NCBI RefSeq assembly: GCF_013366375.1
Contig: NZ_JABWMJ010000004.1
Coordinates: 1-64,000 of the forward strand
DNA length: 64,000 bases
Reading direction: 5' to 3'
Origin: Rhizobacter koreensis
Lineage (GTDB): Bacteria; Pseudomonadota; Gammaproteobacteria; Burkholderiales; Burkholderiaceae_C
Part shown: one piece after another, positions 17,584 to 28,268 of the stretch
Position numbering within the stretch: position 1 is the stretch's first letter
Layout: each line of letters begins with the position of its first letter
Notes under the pieces: model-generated
Seen by the model: only the letters and a program-made list of their open reading frames with translations
Told to the model about the DNA's origin: nothing
Database searches by the model: none
Program-made: the position numbers and the translations under genes

Positions 17584-18834
17584 ATGATCGATGCCGGGCA
17601 GTTGAACGGCGCGAGCGAACTCGCGGAACTGGACAGCGCGAGCGTGCTCGCGAACCTGCAGGCCTGGGCCCGCGAGCTCGGATTTTCCCAGATCGGGGTG
17701 GCCGGCGTCGACCTGGCCACGGCCGAGCCGGGGCTTCTGGCCTGGCTCGATAACGGCTGGCACGGCAGCATGGACTACATGGCGGCGCACGGCCTGAAGC
17801 GGGCGCGGCCTGCCGAACTGGTGCCGGGCACCGTCTCGGTGATCACCGCGCGCATGGACTACCTGCCGCGCCGCGCGCCCGATGGCTGGCAGGCCGTCGA
17901 ATGGCGCCGCCTGGGCGAGCCGGAGCGCGCCAACGTCTCGCTCTATGCCCGCGGCCGCGACTACCACAAGGTGATGCGGGGGCGCCTGCAGAAGCTCGCC
18001 GACCGCCTTGCCGCGTCGGTCGGACCATTCGGGCACCGCGTGTTCACCGACTCGGCGCCGCTGCTCGAGGTCGAGCTCGCGTCGCGCAGCGGCATCGGCT
18101 GGCGCGGCAAGCACACGCTGGTGCTCGACCGCGAGGGCGGCTCGATGTTCTTCCTGGGCGAGATCTGCGTCGACCTGGCGCTGCCGCCGAGCGAACCGGT
18201 CGAGCCGCGCTGCGGCAGCTGCCGCGCCTGCATCGACGTCTGCCCGACCGGCGCGATCGTCGCGCCGTACCGGCTCGACGCGCGGCAGTGCCTGTCGTAC
18301 CTGACGATCGAGCACGACGGGGCGATTCCCGAGGAGTTCCGGGTCGCGCTCGGCAACCGTATCTACGGCTGCGACGACTGCCAATTGGTCTGTCCGTGGA
18401 ACAAGTTCGCGAGTCGGAGCGTTCTTCCCGACTTCGACCCGCGCGACGATGTCGCCGACGCGACGCTGCTCGAACTCTGGGCGTGGAGCGAGGACGAGTT
18501 CCTGCGCCGCACCGAAGGCAGCGCGATCCGTCGCATCGGCCACCAGCGCTGGCAGCGCAACCTCGCGGTGGCGCTGGGCAACGCGCTGCGCGCGCTGCCT
18601 GCCGGTGAGCCGGCGGTCGACGCCATCACCGCGGCACTGCTCGCACGCCGTGAAACGGCCGGCGAGCTGGTCCGCGAGCACATCGACTGGGCGCTCGCGC
18701 AGCGCGGGACCTACGACAGCCAGGCGAGCGTCGCGAGCGCGAGCGGGATGCTGACCATGCCGAGGCCGGTCGACACCGTCACCAGCCCGGCGACGAAGGC
18801 GCCGTCGCCGCCCATTCGCGCGGCCAGTACGTAG
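17584..18834 (+). CDS. queG: Epoxyqueuosine reductase QueG
   Basis: Last step of queuosine synthesis in tRNA, a cobalamin and iron-sulfur enzyme. Two 4Fe-4S cluster motifs are visible: CGSCRACIDVCP and CDDCQLVCPWN. The frame from ATG 17584 gives 416 residues. A GTG at 17644 would give the more usual N-terminus (VLANLQAWARELGF) and leave 60 bases for a promoter, so the start is uncertain. The last 41 codons lie antisense to the AEC carrier gene and are low complexity (serine, threonine, proline), suggesting the original stop was lost. Confidence 0.93.
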   Translation: MIDAGQLNGASELAELDSASVLANLQAWARELGFSQIGVAGVDLATAEPGLLAWLDNGWHGSMDYMAAHGLKRARPAELVPGTVSVITARMDYLPRRAPDGWQAVEWRRLGEPERANVSLYARGRDYHKVMRGRLQKLADRLAASVGPFGHRVFTDSAPLLEVELASRSGIGWRGKHTLVLDREGGSMFFLGEICVDLALPPSEPVEPRCGSCRACIDVCPTGAIVAPYRLDARQCLSYLTIEHDGAIPEEFRVALGNRIYGCDDCQLVCPWNKFASRSVLPDFDPRDDVADATLLELWAWSEDEFLRRTEGSAIRRIGHQRWQRNLAVALGNALRALPAGEPAVDAITAALLARRETAGELVREHIDWALAQRGTYDSQASVASASGMLTMPRPVDTVTSPATKAPSPPIRAAST

Positions 18835-19613
18835 GCGCTCGACGCGGTCGGCAGCGACGCGAACAGCACCACGGTCGCCGATTCGGCCGCCGGCAGCTTC
18901 AGCAGCGCGGCCAGGCCGATCCCGACCAGCGGCAGCACCGCGTGGCGCAGCGCGAGAAAGGCCGCGGCGAGCCGCGGCGCCGCCTTCAGCGCACCGATCG
19001 TGAGTCCGGCGCCGACCGCCATCAGGCCGATCGGCAGCGCGGCCAGGCCGATCCGCTGCAGCGTCGTCGCGATCGGCTCGGGGAAGGTCACGCCGAGCAG
19101 GTTGGCGGCAAGCCCGGCAAGGGTGCTGATGATGAGCGGGTTGCGCAGCAGCTCGCGAAAGAGCGGCTGGCCGCCATGGCGCGCCAGCGGCCACACCGCG
19201 GCGACGTTGCAGATCGGCACGCAGAGCGCGATCAGGAGCGCCATCCAGGTGACGCCCTGCGGGCCGAGCAGGCGCTCGACCATGGCGAGCGCGATGAACG
19301 AGTTGAACCGGAACGCGGTCTGCGCGCCCGACGCGTGGCGGCGCAGGTCGACTCCTGGCCAGCGCCGCAACGCATAGGCGAGCGCGATGCCGACCAGCAC
19401 GGTGCCGACGCCGGCCGCCGCCAGCACGACGGTGTCGCCGAGGCGCAGCGGGCTCTTGACCACCGAGTTGAACAGCAGCACCGGGAACAGCGCGTAGTAG
19501 ACGAGCTTCTCGGCGGCCTCCCAGATCGGCCGGTCGAGCGCCGTGAAGCGGCTGATCAACGCACCGATCGCGATGAGCATGAAATCCGGCAGGAGAAGGA
19601 GCGGATTGGTCAT
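18711..19613 (-). CDS. AEC (auxin efflux carrier) family transporter
   Basis: A 300-residue, 10-helix membrane protein of the AEC/BASS-like fold. Segments typical of the family are the N-terminal LLLPDFMLIAIGALISRF and two crossed helices near residues 110 and 255, with GLAANLLGVTFPEPI and LPIGLMAVGAGL in the middle. Bacterial members export or import small carboxylates such as malate. The ligand cannot be read from the sequence. It converges on queG with a 124-base antisense overlap and is divergent from the Bug protein gene. Confidence 0.85.
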   Translation of the reverse strand: MTNPLLLLPDFMLIAIGALISRFTALDRPIWEAAEKLVYYALFPVLLFNSVVKSPLRLGDTVVLAAAGVGTVLVGIALAYALRRWPGVDLRRHASGAQTAFRFNSFIALAMVERLLGPQGVTWMALLIALCVPICNVAAVWPLARHGGQPLFRELLRNPLIISTLAGLAANLLGVTFPEPIATTLQRIGLAALPIGLMAVGAGLTIGALKAAPRLAAAFLALRHAVLPLVGIGLAALLKLPAAESATVVLFASLPTASSAYVLAARMGGDGAFVAGLVTVSTGLGMVSIPLALATLAWLS

Positions 19614-19712
19614 CGAACCGAGTGTGCCAGCGGTGTTGCGGCCGCCGCCTCGCCACTAAACTGATCCGCTTCGGTCGGCGCCGCCGACCGGCATCCCTCG
19701 GAGACCTTTCGA

Positions 19713-20687
19713 ATGCATCGTCGACTTCTGCTCGCCGCCGGCGCCACCGCCGTTCTCGGCGCCGCTTCGGGTGCCGCCCTGGCCCAGAGCTATCCGACCA
19801 AGCCGGTGCGGCTGGTCGTACCGTTCGCGCCGGGAGGCACGACCGACATCATCGCCCGCGTCGTCGCGGAGAAGATCAACGGCCCCCTCGGTCAGACCAT
19901 GATCGTCGAGAACAAGGCCGGCGGCGGCGGCTCCGTCGGCGCGACCGAGATCGCGCGCGCCGCGCCCGATGGCTACTCCCTCGGCATGGCGACGGTGTCG
20001 ACGACCGCCGCGAACCCGGCGATCAACCCCAAGCTCGCCTACAACCCGATCACCGACTTCACGCCGATCATCAACGTCGCGGCGACGCCGAACGTGATCG
20101 CGGTGCACCCGAGCTTCCCGGCACGCGACTACAAGGGCTTCCTTGCCGAACTGAAGAAGAGCCCCGGCAAGTACTCGTACTCGAGCTCGGGCACCGGCGG
20201 CATCGGCCACCTGCAGATGGAGCTGTTCAAGAACCTCTCGGGCACCTTCGTCACCCACATCCCGTATCGCGGCGCGGGCCCCGCCCTCAACGACACCGTG
20301 GCCGGCCAGGTGCCGATCATCTTCGACAACCTGCCGTCGGCCCTGCCGTTCATTCAGCAGGGGCGCCTGATCGCGATCGTCATCGCGGCACCGCAGCGCC
20401 TCGCCCAGCTGCCGAACGTGCCGACGTTCAAGGAAGTCGGCCTCGAGCCGGTGAACCGCATGGCGTACTACGGCATCTACGGGCCCAAGGGCATGCCGCG
20501 CGACGTCGTCGACAAGGTGCACGCCGCGGTCAAGAAGACGATCGACGATCCGTCGGTGAAGAAGCGCATCGAGGACACCGGCTCGCTGATCGTCGCCAAC
20601 CGGCCCGAGGAGTTCGCGGCGCAGATCGCGGCCGAGTTCGAGGTCTACAAGAAGGTCGTCGCCGCGCAGAAGCTGACGCTCGAATGA
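19713..20687 (+). CDS. Bug/TctC-type periplasmic substrate-binding protein
   Basis: A 324-residue tripartite tricarboxylate transporter substrate-binding protein. It has a signal peptide (residues 1 to about 25, ending ALAQ), then the family hallmark YPTKPVRLVVPFAPGGTTD and the SSGTGGIGHLQMELF ligand loop. Most Bug proteins in Burkholderiales are orphans whose carboxylate ligand is unknown. No TctA or TctB membrane partner is nearby. Its stop overlaps the xerD ATG, so the two are translationally coupled, an unusual pairing. Confidence 0.92.
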   Translation: MHRRLLLAAGATAVLGAASGAALAQSYPTKPVRLVVPFAPGGTTDIIARVVAEKINGPLGQTMIVENKAGGGGSVGATEIARAAPDGYSLGMATVSTTAANPAINPKLAYNPITDFTPIINVAATPNVIAVHPSFPARDYKGFLAELKKSPGKYSYSSSGTGGIGHLQMELFKNLSGTFVTHIPYRGAGPALNDTVAGQVPIIFDNLPSALPFIQQGRLIAIVIAAPQRLAQLPNVPTFKEVGLEPVNRMAYYGIYGPKGMPRDVVDKVHAAVKKTIDDPSVKKRIEDTGSLIVANRPEEFAAQIAAEFEVYKKVVAAQKLTLE

Positions 20688-21658
20688 CGCCGGCGCGGCC
20701 GCGCGCCGCGGCGGCCGTCGAAACGTTCCGCCCGGCATCGTTCACGCCGGCGGCGTCCGCGGCCGCTGCCGCGAGCCGCTCGGCGATCGACGGCTTCGTC
20801 GATTCGATCTGGATCGAGGACGGCCTGGCGGCGAACACGCTCGCCGCGTACCGGCGCGACCTCACGCTCTACGCCGAGTGGCTGGCGGCGACCCACGAGC
20901 GGGGCCTCGATGGGACGCGCGAGTCGGACCTGCGCGAGTACGCGGCGGCGCGCCATGCGCGCAGCACCGCCACCAGCAGCAACCGGCGCCTCGCGGTGTT
21001 CCGGCGCTACTTCCGCTGGGCCTTGCGCGAGCACCGCGTCGACGCCGACCCGACCCTGCGCCTCGCGAGCGCGCGCCAGCCGCTGCGCGTGCCGGGCACG
21101 CTGAGCGAGGCGCAGGTCGAGGCGCTGCTCGCCGCCCCCGACGTCGAGACGCCGCTCGGCCTGCGCGACCGCACCATGCTCGAGCTCACCTACGCGAGCG
21201 GTCTCCGTGTCAGCGAGCTCGTGTCGATCAAGACGGTGCACCTCGGCCTGGCCGAAGGCGCGCTGCGCGTGACCGGCAAGGGCTCGCGCGAGCGGCTGGT
21301 GCCGTTCGGCGAGGAGGCGCATGCGTGGCTGGTGCGTTACCTGGCCGACGGGCGCGCGCAGATCCTCGCGGGTCAGTCGAGCGATGCCCTGTTCGTCACC
21401 GCGCGCGGCGGCGCGATGACCCGCCAGATGTTCTGGAAGCTGATCAAGGCGCACGCGCGGCGCGCCGGCATCGACGTGCCGCTGTCGCCCCACACGCTGC
21501 GCCACGCGTTCGCGACGCACCTGCTGAACCATGGCGCCGATCTGCGCGCGGTGCAGATGCTGCTCGGCCACGCCGACATCTCGACGACCACGATCTACAC
21601 GCACGTCGCGCGCGAGCGCCTGAAGGCGCTGCACGCGGCGCACCATCCACGCGGCTGA
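20684..21658 (+). CDS. xerD: Tyrosine site-specific recombinase XerD
   Basis: A 324-residue Xer recombinase for chromosome-dimer resolution at dif. The N-terminal SAM-like domain (about residues 30-115) is preceded by an alanine-rich extension. The catalytic domain shows ASGLRVSEL (first Arg), TGKGSRERLVPF (Lys), HTLRHAFATHLL (His-x-x-Arg) and LGHADISTTTIYTH with the nucleophilic Tyr. The length and the absence of mobile-element flanks favour the housekeeping XerD over a phage integrase. It starts inside the stop of the Bug gene (ATGA). Confidence 0.9.
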   Translation: MTPARPRAAAAVETFRPASFTPAASAAAAASRSAIDGFVDSIWIEDGLAANTLAAYRRDLTLYAEWLAATHERGLDGTRESDLREYAAARHARSTATSSNRRLAVFRRYFRWALREHRVDADPTLRLASARQPLRVPGTLSEAQVEALLAAPDVETPLGLRDRTMLELTYASGLRVSELVSIKTVHLGLAEGALRVTGKGSRERLVPFGEEAHAWLVRYLADGRAQILAGQSSDALFVTARGGAMTRQMFWKLIKAHARRAGIDVPLSPHTLRHAFATHLLNHGADLRAVQMLLGHADISTTTIYTHVARERLKALHAAHHPRG

Positions 21659-21729
21659 CCCGTCCACCCTGCACGGCGCGGCGGGGTGACGCGCCGCCGT
21701 GCGAGCCGCCTGTCACCCGCGGCCGACGA

Positions 21730-22785
21730 TCAGGACGCGGCGGCGAGCGCGGGCGCGGCGTCCGGCGACGCGGCCCGGGGAACGGCCGGCAGGGTCGCAG
21801 CGCAGGCGGCGGACGGGCTCGCCGGGTTGTGGCGCGCCTCGATCTCGGTCGCGGCGCGCACCAGCAGGTCGCTCAGCCAGCGCCGGCTCGGGTCGGCGTC
21901 GTGGCGGCCGTGCCAGAGCAGCATCACGTCGATCGGCGGCAGCTCGAAAGGCAGCGCGCGCACCGCGAGCTCGGGCGCGAAGCCGGTCGCCTCGATGAAG
22001 GTGCGCGGCAGCACCGTGAGCAGCTGCGACTGGTGCACCGCCGCCGCGGCGCTGAAGAACTGGTTGACCGTGACCATCACGCGGCGCTCGCGCTGCAGCG
22101 CGAGCAAGGCGGCGTCGACGTAGCCGCGCTGGCGTCCGGCGAAGCTGACGCGCACGTGCTGGGCCGCGCAATAGTCGTCGAGCGTCAGCGTCTCCTTCGC
22201 CGCGAGCGGATGGTCGTGGCGCATCGCGCAGACGTAGCCGCAGCGATAGAGGGCGCGCCGGCGCAGCACGCTCGAGCTGCCGTCGGCATCGAGCGCGCTC
22301 GCGACGTCGGGAAAGAAGCCGATCGCCGCGTCGGCCTGGCCGGTCTCGAGCATCGGACGCGGGTCGCGCGTCGTCAGCGGCAGGATGCGCAGGTCGACGA
22401 GCGCGCTCTCGCGCTGCAGCAGGTCGACCAGCACCGGCACGAACAGCGCCGCGGTCGCGTCGGCCATCGCGAGCGTGAAGTTGCGCGCGTCGGTGCGCGG
22501 GTCGAACGCCTGCGGCTCGAGCGCGGCGCGCAGGCTGTCGAGCGCGGTGCGCACGGTCGGCCACAGCGCCTCCGCGTGCGCGGTCGGCCTGACGCCGGTG
22601 GAGGTGGGGACGAACAGCTCCTCGTGGGTCGACTCGCGCAGGCGCCGTAGCGCGTTGCTGACCGCCGGCTGCGTCATCGCGAGGCGCGCCGCCGCCCGCG
22701 TGACGTTGCGCTCGAGCATGACGATGTCGAAGACGCGCAACAGGTTGAGGTCGAGCGTGCGGAAGTTGATCGGACGGGTCGTCAT
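21730..22785 (-). CDS. LysR-family transcriptional regulator
   Basis: A 351-residue regulator. The N-terminal winged helix-turn-helix is clear (DLNLLRVFDIVMLERNVTRAAARLAMTQPAVSNALRRLRE, residues about 11-50), followed by a periplasmic-binding-protein-like effector domain (about 95-300) and an alanine/proline-rich tail. The DNA-binding region and FRTLDLNLLRVF start are of the NodD/SyrM-like subgroup. It is divergent from a 55-codon gene, with a duplicated AACCCTAGT motif in the 135-base gap that may be its operator. The effector is unknown. Confidence 0.9.
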   Translation of the reverse strand: MTTRPINFRTLDLNLLRVFDIVMLERNVTRAAARLAMTQPAVSNALRRLRESTHEELFVPTSTGVRPTAHAEALWPTVRTALDSLRAALEPQAFDPRTDARNFTLAMADATAALFVPVLVDLLQRESALVDLRILPLTTRDPRPMLETGQADAAIGFFPDVASALDADGSSSVLRRRALYRCGYVCAMRHDHPLAAKETLTLDDYCAAQHVRVSFAGRQRGYVDAALLALQRERRVMVTVNQFFSAAAAVHQSQLLTVLPRTFIEATGFAPELAVRALPFELPPIDVMLLWHGRHDADPSRRWLSDLLVRAATEIEARHNPASPSAACAATLPAVPRAASPDAAPALAAAS

Positions 22786-22849
22786 CGAGGCGTGAAGGGT
22801 TGCCGGCATTCGCGCCGGTGATGGCCGGATTCGCCAAGTCAATGGGCCG

Positions 22850-22870
22850 AACCCTAGTGGAAACCCTAGT
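22850..22870 (+). promoter_or_regulatory. Direct repeat AACCCTAGT x2 between lysR-type gene and small ORF
   Basis: Two identical 9-base copies at 22850-22858 and 22862-22870, repeating every 12 bases, stand in the divergent gap between the LysR-type regulator (start 22785) and the 55-codon gene (start 22921). The position suits an operator or promoter element. The spacing is close to one helical turn. It is not the classic inverted T-N11-A LysR box, so the assignment is inference. Confidence 0.35.
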
Positions 22871-22920
22871 ATGGCGCCATGTGCTGGTTTTCCAACCCGC
22901 ATCACCCAAGGAGCACATCG

Positions 22921-23088
22921 ATGAACACCCCGTCCATCAACGTCATGGTCCCTCCCGCGGTCCGCGCGCCGCGTGGCGCCGCCTGGGCCGCCAGCGCCGC
23001 CGTGTGGCTGGCCGGCAAGCTCGGCGCGAAGTCGGCGCGCGCGTCGCACACCGCGTTCGTCGACCCCGCCCGCCCCGCCGCGCGCTGA
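22921..23088 (+). CDS. Small protein of unknown function, 55 aa
   Basis: The ATG is preceded at good distance by AAGGAG (in cacccaaggagcacatcg), the clearest ribosome binding site in this part of the window, and the gene is followed by a terminator hairpin. The product has a central helix-forming stretch (RGAAWAASAAVWLAGKLGA) that could be a short amphipathic or single membrane segment, and a basic, proline-containing end. I recognise no family. Its place opposite the LysR-type regulator suggests it is that regulator's target. Confidence 0.6.
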   Translation: MNTPSINVMVPPAVRAPRGAAWAASAAVWLAGKLGAKSARASHTAFVDPARPAAR

Positions 23089-23094
23089 TCGTTT

Positions 23095-23146
23095 GACCCG
23101 CGCGGGCCGCGCGGGTCGACGCACGGGGGGCGGCCTCGCCCCTTTT
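23095..23146 (+). terminator. Double hairpin, rho-independent terminator after small ORF
   Basis: A perfect 10-base-pair stem GACCCGCGCG/CGCGCGGGTC with a 3-base loop (23095-23117) is followed by a second hairpin GGGGCG-GCCT-CGCCCC (23127-23142) and TTTT (23143-23146). The second hairpin with its T run is a conventional terminator for the plus-strand gene. The first is symmetrical and could also slow leftward transcription leaving the fumarase gene, although that gene ends 70 bases further right. Confidence 0.65.
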
Positions 23147-23217
23147 GCGTTGCTGCTGCCGTGCCGAGCGCGTCGCTCCGCACGTGCCGCATGGCGCCGG
23201 CCTCGAAGGCCGAGGCG

Positions 23218-24756
23218 TCAGACCACCGCCACCGGCTTGCGCGCGATCGACGACGCCGCGATGCGCGCCTGCCATTCCTGCGGGCCGGTCTGGTGCACCG
23301 ACACGCCGTTCGAGTCGACCGCGACCGTCACCGGCATGTCCTTGACATCGAACTCGTAGATCGCCTCCATGCCGAGGTCGGCGAAGCCGACCACCCGCGC
23401 GTGGCGGATCGCCTTCGACACCAGGTAGGCCGCGCCGCCGACCGCCATGAGGTAGGCGCTCCGGTGCTTGCGGATGGCGTCGATCGCGACCGGGCCGCGC
23501 TCGGCCTTGCCGATCATTGCGATGAGCCCGGTCTCGGCGAGCATCGTCTCGGTGAACTTGTCCATCCGCGTCGCGGTGGTCGGGCCCGCCGGGCCGACCG
23601 CCTCGTCGCGCACCGGGTCGACCGGGCCGACGTAGTAGATGACGCGGTTCCTGAAGTCGACCGGCAGCGGCTCGCCGCGCGCCAGCATGTCGGCGATGCG
23701 CTTGTGGGCGGCGTCGCGGCCGGTGAGCATCCTGCCCGAGAGCAGCAGTGTCTGGCCCGGCTTCCAGCTCGCGACCGTCTCCGGCGTCAGCGCGTCGAGG
23801 TCGACCCGCACCGACTTGTTGTAGTCGGGCGCCCAGCTCACGTCGGGCCAGAGGTCGAGGCTCGGCGGCTCGAGGTACGCGGGGCCGGAGCCGTCGAGCA
23901 CGAAATGCGCGTGGCGCGTCGCCGCGCAGTTCGGGATCATCGCGACGGGCTTGCCGGCCGCGTGCGTCGGGTACATCGCGATCTTGACGTCGAGCACGGT
24001 GGTCAGGCCGCCCAGACCCTGCGCGCCGATGCCGAGCGCGTTGACCTTGTCGAACAGCTCGATGCGCAGCTCCTCGACCGCGTTCTGCGGCCCGCGCGCC
24101 TTGAGCTCGGCCATGTCGATGTCGTCCATCAGGCTCTGCTTGGCGAGCAGCATCGCGCGCTCGGCGGTGCCGCCGATGCCGATGCCCAGCATGCCGGGCG
24201 GGCACCAGCCGGCGCCCATCGTCGGCACCGTCTTCAGCACCCAGTCGACGATGCTGTCGCTCGGATTCATCATCACGAGCTTGGATTTGTTCTCGCTGCC
24301 GCCGCCCTTGGCCGCGACCGTCACCTCTACCGTAGCGCCCGGCACCAGCGTGGTGTGGATCACCGCGGGCGTGTTGTCGCCGGTGTTCCTGCGCGCGAAC
24401 TGCGGGTCGGCGACGACCGACGCGCGCAGCATGTTGTCGGGGTTCTGGTAGCCCTTGCGCACGCCGTCGTTGACGGCGTCCTCGATGCCGGCCGGGAAGC
24501 CCTCGAAGCGCACGTCCATGCCGATCTTAAGGAACACGTTGACGATGCCCGTGTCCTGGCAGATCGGCCGCCGGCCCTCGGCGCTCATTTTCGAGTTGGT
24601 GAGGATCTGCGCGATCGCGTCCTTGGCCGCCGGACTCTGTTCGAGCTCGTGCGCGCGCGCCAGGCTCCGGATGAAGTCGGCCGGGTGGTAGTAGCTGATG
24701 TACTGCAGCGCGGCGGCGACGGAATCGACGAGGTCGGTGTAGCGAAGGATGGTCAT
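23218..24756 (-). CDS. Class I fumarate hydratase (4Fe-4S)
   Basis: A 512-residue iron-sulfur fumarase that interconverts fumarate and malate. The alpha part contains PICQDTGIVNVFLKIG with a cluster Cys, further cluster cysteines are in GAGWCPPGMLGIGIGG and PNCAATRHAHF, and the C-terminal beta part has GPAGPTTATRMDKFTE and GKAERGP. Both parts are fused as in FumA/FumB. The start is ATG at 24756; an earlier ATG would add 17 residues without family support. It is followed on the same transcript side by no close gene. Confidence 0.93.
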   Translation of the reverse strand: MTILRYTDLVDSVAAALQYISYYHPADFIRSLARAHELEQSPAAKDAIAQILTNSKMSAEGRRPICQDTGIVNVFLKIGMDVRFEGFPAGIEDAVNDGVRKGYQNPDNMLRASVVADPQFARRNTGDNTPAVIHTTLVPGATVEVTVAAKGGGSENKSKLVMMNPSDSIVDWVLKTVPTMGAGWCPPGMLGIGIGGTAERAMLLAKQSLMDDIDMAELKARGPQNAVEELRIELFDKVNALGIGAQGLGGLTTVLDVKIAMYPTHAAGKPVAMIPNCAATRHAHFVLDGSGPAYLEPPSLDLWPDVSWAPDYNKSVRVDLDALTPETVASWKPGQTLLLSGRMLTGRDAAHKRIADMLARGEPLPVDFRNRVIYYVGPVDPVRDEAVGPAGPTTATRMDKFTETMLAETGLIAMIGKAERGPVAIDAIRKHRSAYLMAVGGAAYLVSKAIRHARVVGFADLGMEAIYEFDVKDMPVTVAVDSNGVSVHQTGPQEWQARIAASSIARKPVAVV

Positions 24757-24841
24757 GGTTCGAGGCGCGCTCGGGCGCTTGACGGTAAGAGGCTCGGGCG
24801 CCTGCACGAGTCGCCGCGCGCGGCGCCGCGACCGCGGCGCT

Positions 24842-25471
24842 TCAGACGCCGCTGTCGTGATGCGGCGACGGCAGCAGGCGGTCGGTGAACGCGATCGCGA
24901 TCGCCGACAGCAGGAAGGCGATGTGGATGATGGTCTGCCACATCAGCACCTTCTCGCTGTAGTTGCCGGCGTTGATGAAGGTCTTGAGGAGGTGGATCGA
25001 GCTGATGCCGATGATCGCGGTGCCGAGCTTGACCTTCAGCACCGATGCGTTGACGTGGCTCAGCCACTCCGGTTCGTCGGGGTGGCCTTCGAGGTGCATG
25101 CGGCTCACGAATGTCTCGTAGCCGCCGACGATCACCATGATCAGCAGGTTCGAGATCATCACGACGTCGATCAGCGCGAGCACCGCCAGCATGATCACCG
25201 TCTCGGTGAGTTGTGTCGGCGCGGTCGCGACGCCGGTCACCGGGTCGGCCGGCAGCGTGTAGCCGAGGCTGCGCACCAGCGCGTCGAGCGCGCTCTGGCT
25301 GCCGAACGCCGCCTCGATGAGGTGGACGAGCTCGACCCAGAAGTGGAACACGTAGACGCACTGCGCCAAGATCAGCCCCACGTAGAGCGGCAGCTGCAGC
25401 CACCGGCTCATGAAGATGAAGTTGGGCAGCGGCCGGAGCAGGCGCGGGCCGTGGTCGCGAGGCGGGGTCAT
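24842..25471 (-). CDS. UPF0114 / TIGR00645 (YqhA-like) membrane protein
   Basis: A 209-residue protein with three or four membrane helices: WLQLPLYVGLILAQCVYVFHFW (about residues 24-45), TVIMLAVLALIDVVMISNLLIMVIVGGYETFVSR, and a C-terminal HIAFLLSAIAIAFTDRLL. The segment GGYETFVSRMHLEGHPDEPEWL is a hallmark of the YqhA group. The function is unknown. It lies 85 bases upstream of the fumarase gene on the same strand. The chosen ATG removes a low-complexity N-terminus. Confidence 0.88.
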   Translation of the reverse strand: MTPPRDHGPRLLRPLPNFIFMSRWLQLPLYVGLILAQCVYVFHFWVELVHLIEAAFGSQSALDALVRSLGYTLPADPVTGVATAPTQLTETVIMLAVLALIDVVMISNLLIMVIVGGYETFVSRMHLEGHPDEPEWLSHVNASVLKVKLGTAIIGISSIHLLKTFINAGNYSEKVLMWQTIIHIAFLLSAIAIAFTDRLLPSPHHDSGV

Positions 25472-25663
25472 CGGGTCCTTCGAAAAGGCGAGGAGGGCGG
25501 GCAAACCCTCGAATTCTAGGCTGCACGCGGTGGCGGGCCCCGCCCGCCGGGCTGGTGGCCGCACGTGCGGGATCGGGTCATTCGCGGTCGGTCGCCTGCT
25601 CGCCATGAGGTACAAACACGAGCAGCCCTCGAACGATTTCCGCGCACCTCAGGAGACCTTCGC

Positions 25664-27631
<1,968 letters not shown>

Positions 27632-27685
27632 GGCGCGGCGCGGCGGGGCACCGCGGCGCCGCCCCGGGCGCGCGCTCGTGCGTGG

Positions 27686-28177
27686 CTAGGCCGCGTCCGC
27701 GCTCACCGGCGCCACCACGGCAGCGTTGAGCCGCACGATGTCGTCGGCACCGAGTCGGATCAGCAGCTCGGGGCGGCCGCCGCCGGCGACCACCATGCGG
27801 CCCGGGGGTGCGGCGACCGCGGCGTCGACCACCATCGTGAGCGCGGTCGCGAACGCGAGCGGCGCGACGCCGCCGGCCGGATAGCCGCTCAGCGCCAGCA
27901 CCTCGTCGGCGCTCGCGAAGCGCGGCGTGCGCACGGCGCCGACGACCGCCGCGAGCTTGCGCCGGTCGAGCCGCCGGTGACCGGGGATCACGGCGGCGAA
28001 GCTGCGCACGCCGTCGGTCAGCACCAGCGTCTTGACGATGTCGCCGACTTCGACGCCGAGGATGCGCGCGGCGGTTTCGGCGCTCGCCGCGGCCTCGGCG
28101 CTGGCGACGACCTCGACCGCGACGCCATGGGCGGCGATGCAGGCCTGCAGTCGCGGCGGGAGCGTGTCGAGGGACAT
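27686..28177 (-). CDS. YbaK/EbsC-family (ProX-like) aminoacyl-tRNA deacylase
   Basis: A 163-residue single-domain protein of the INS/YbaK superfamily, which hydrolyses mischarged tRNAs such as Cys-tRNA(Pro) or Ala-tRNA(Pro). The conserved lysine is in GDIVKTLVLTDG, and the RLDRRKLAAVVG and PAGGVAPLAF segments fit the family. Which mischarged tRNA is cleared cannot be told. The start is the ATG before SLDTLPPRLQACI; the gene is divergent from the ribonuclease Z-like gene. Confidence 0.87.
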   Translation of the reverse strand: MSLDTLPPRLQACIAAHGVAVEVVASAEAAASAETAARILGVEVGDIVKTLVLTDGVRSFAAVIPGHRRLDRRKLAAVVGAVRTPRFASADEVLALSGYPAGGVAPLAFATALTMVVDAAVAAPPGRMVVAGGGRPELLIRLGADDIVRLNAAVVAPVSADAA

Positions 28178-28268
28178 GGAAGGCAGAGCGCGGTGCTGTC
28201 GAAACGGCCGCGAGGATAGCGGCTCGTCGCGTGTCCTCGGGTCCGCACGCCGCTTGCCGCACGCCGGC

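Noticed and set aside
17002-19656. Very long open frames opposite known genes, for example a minus frame spanning tsaE and beyond, and a 1024-codon plus frame over 41031-44105
   Set aside because: They are antisense shadows caused by high third-position G+C; the translations are arginine-, alanine- and histidine-rich with no domain, and the opposite frames are well-known proteins.
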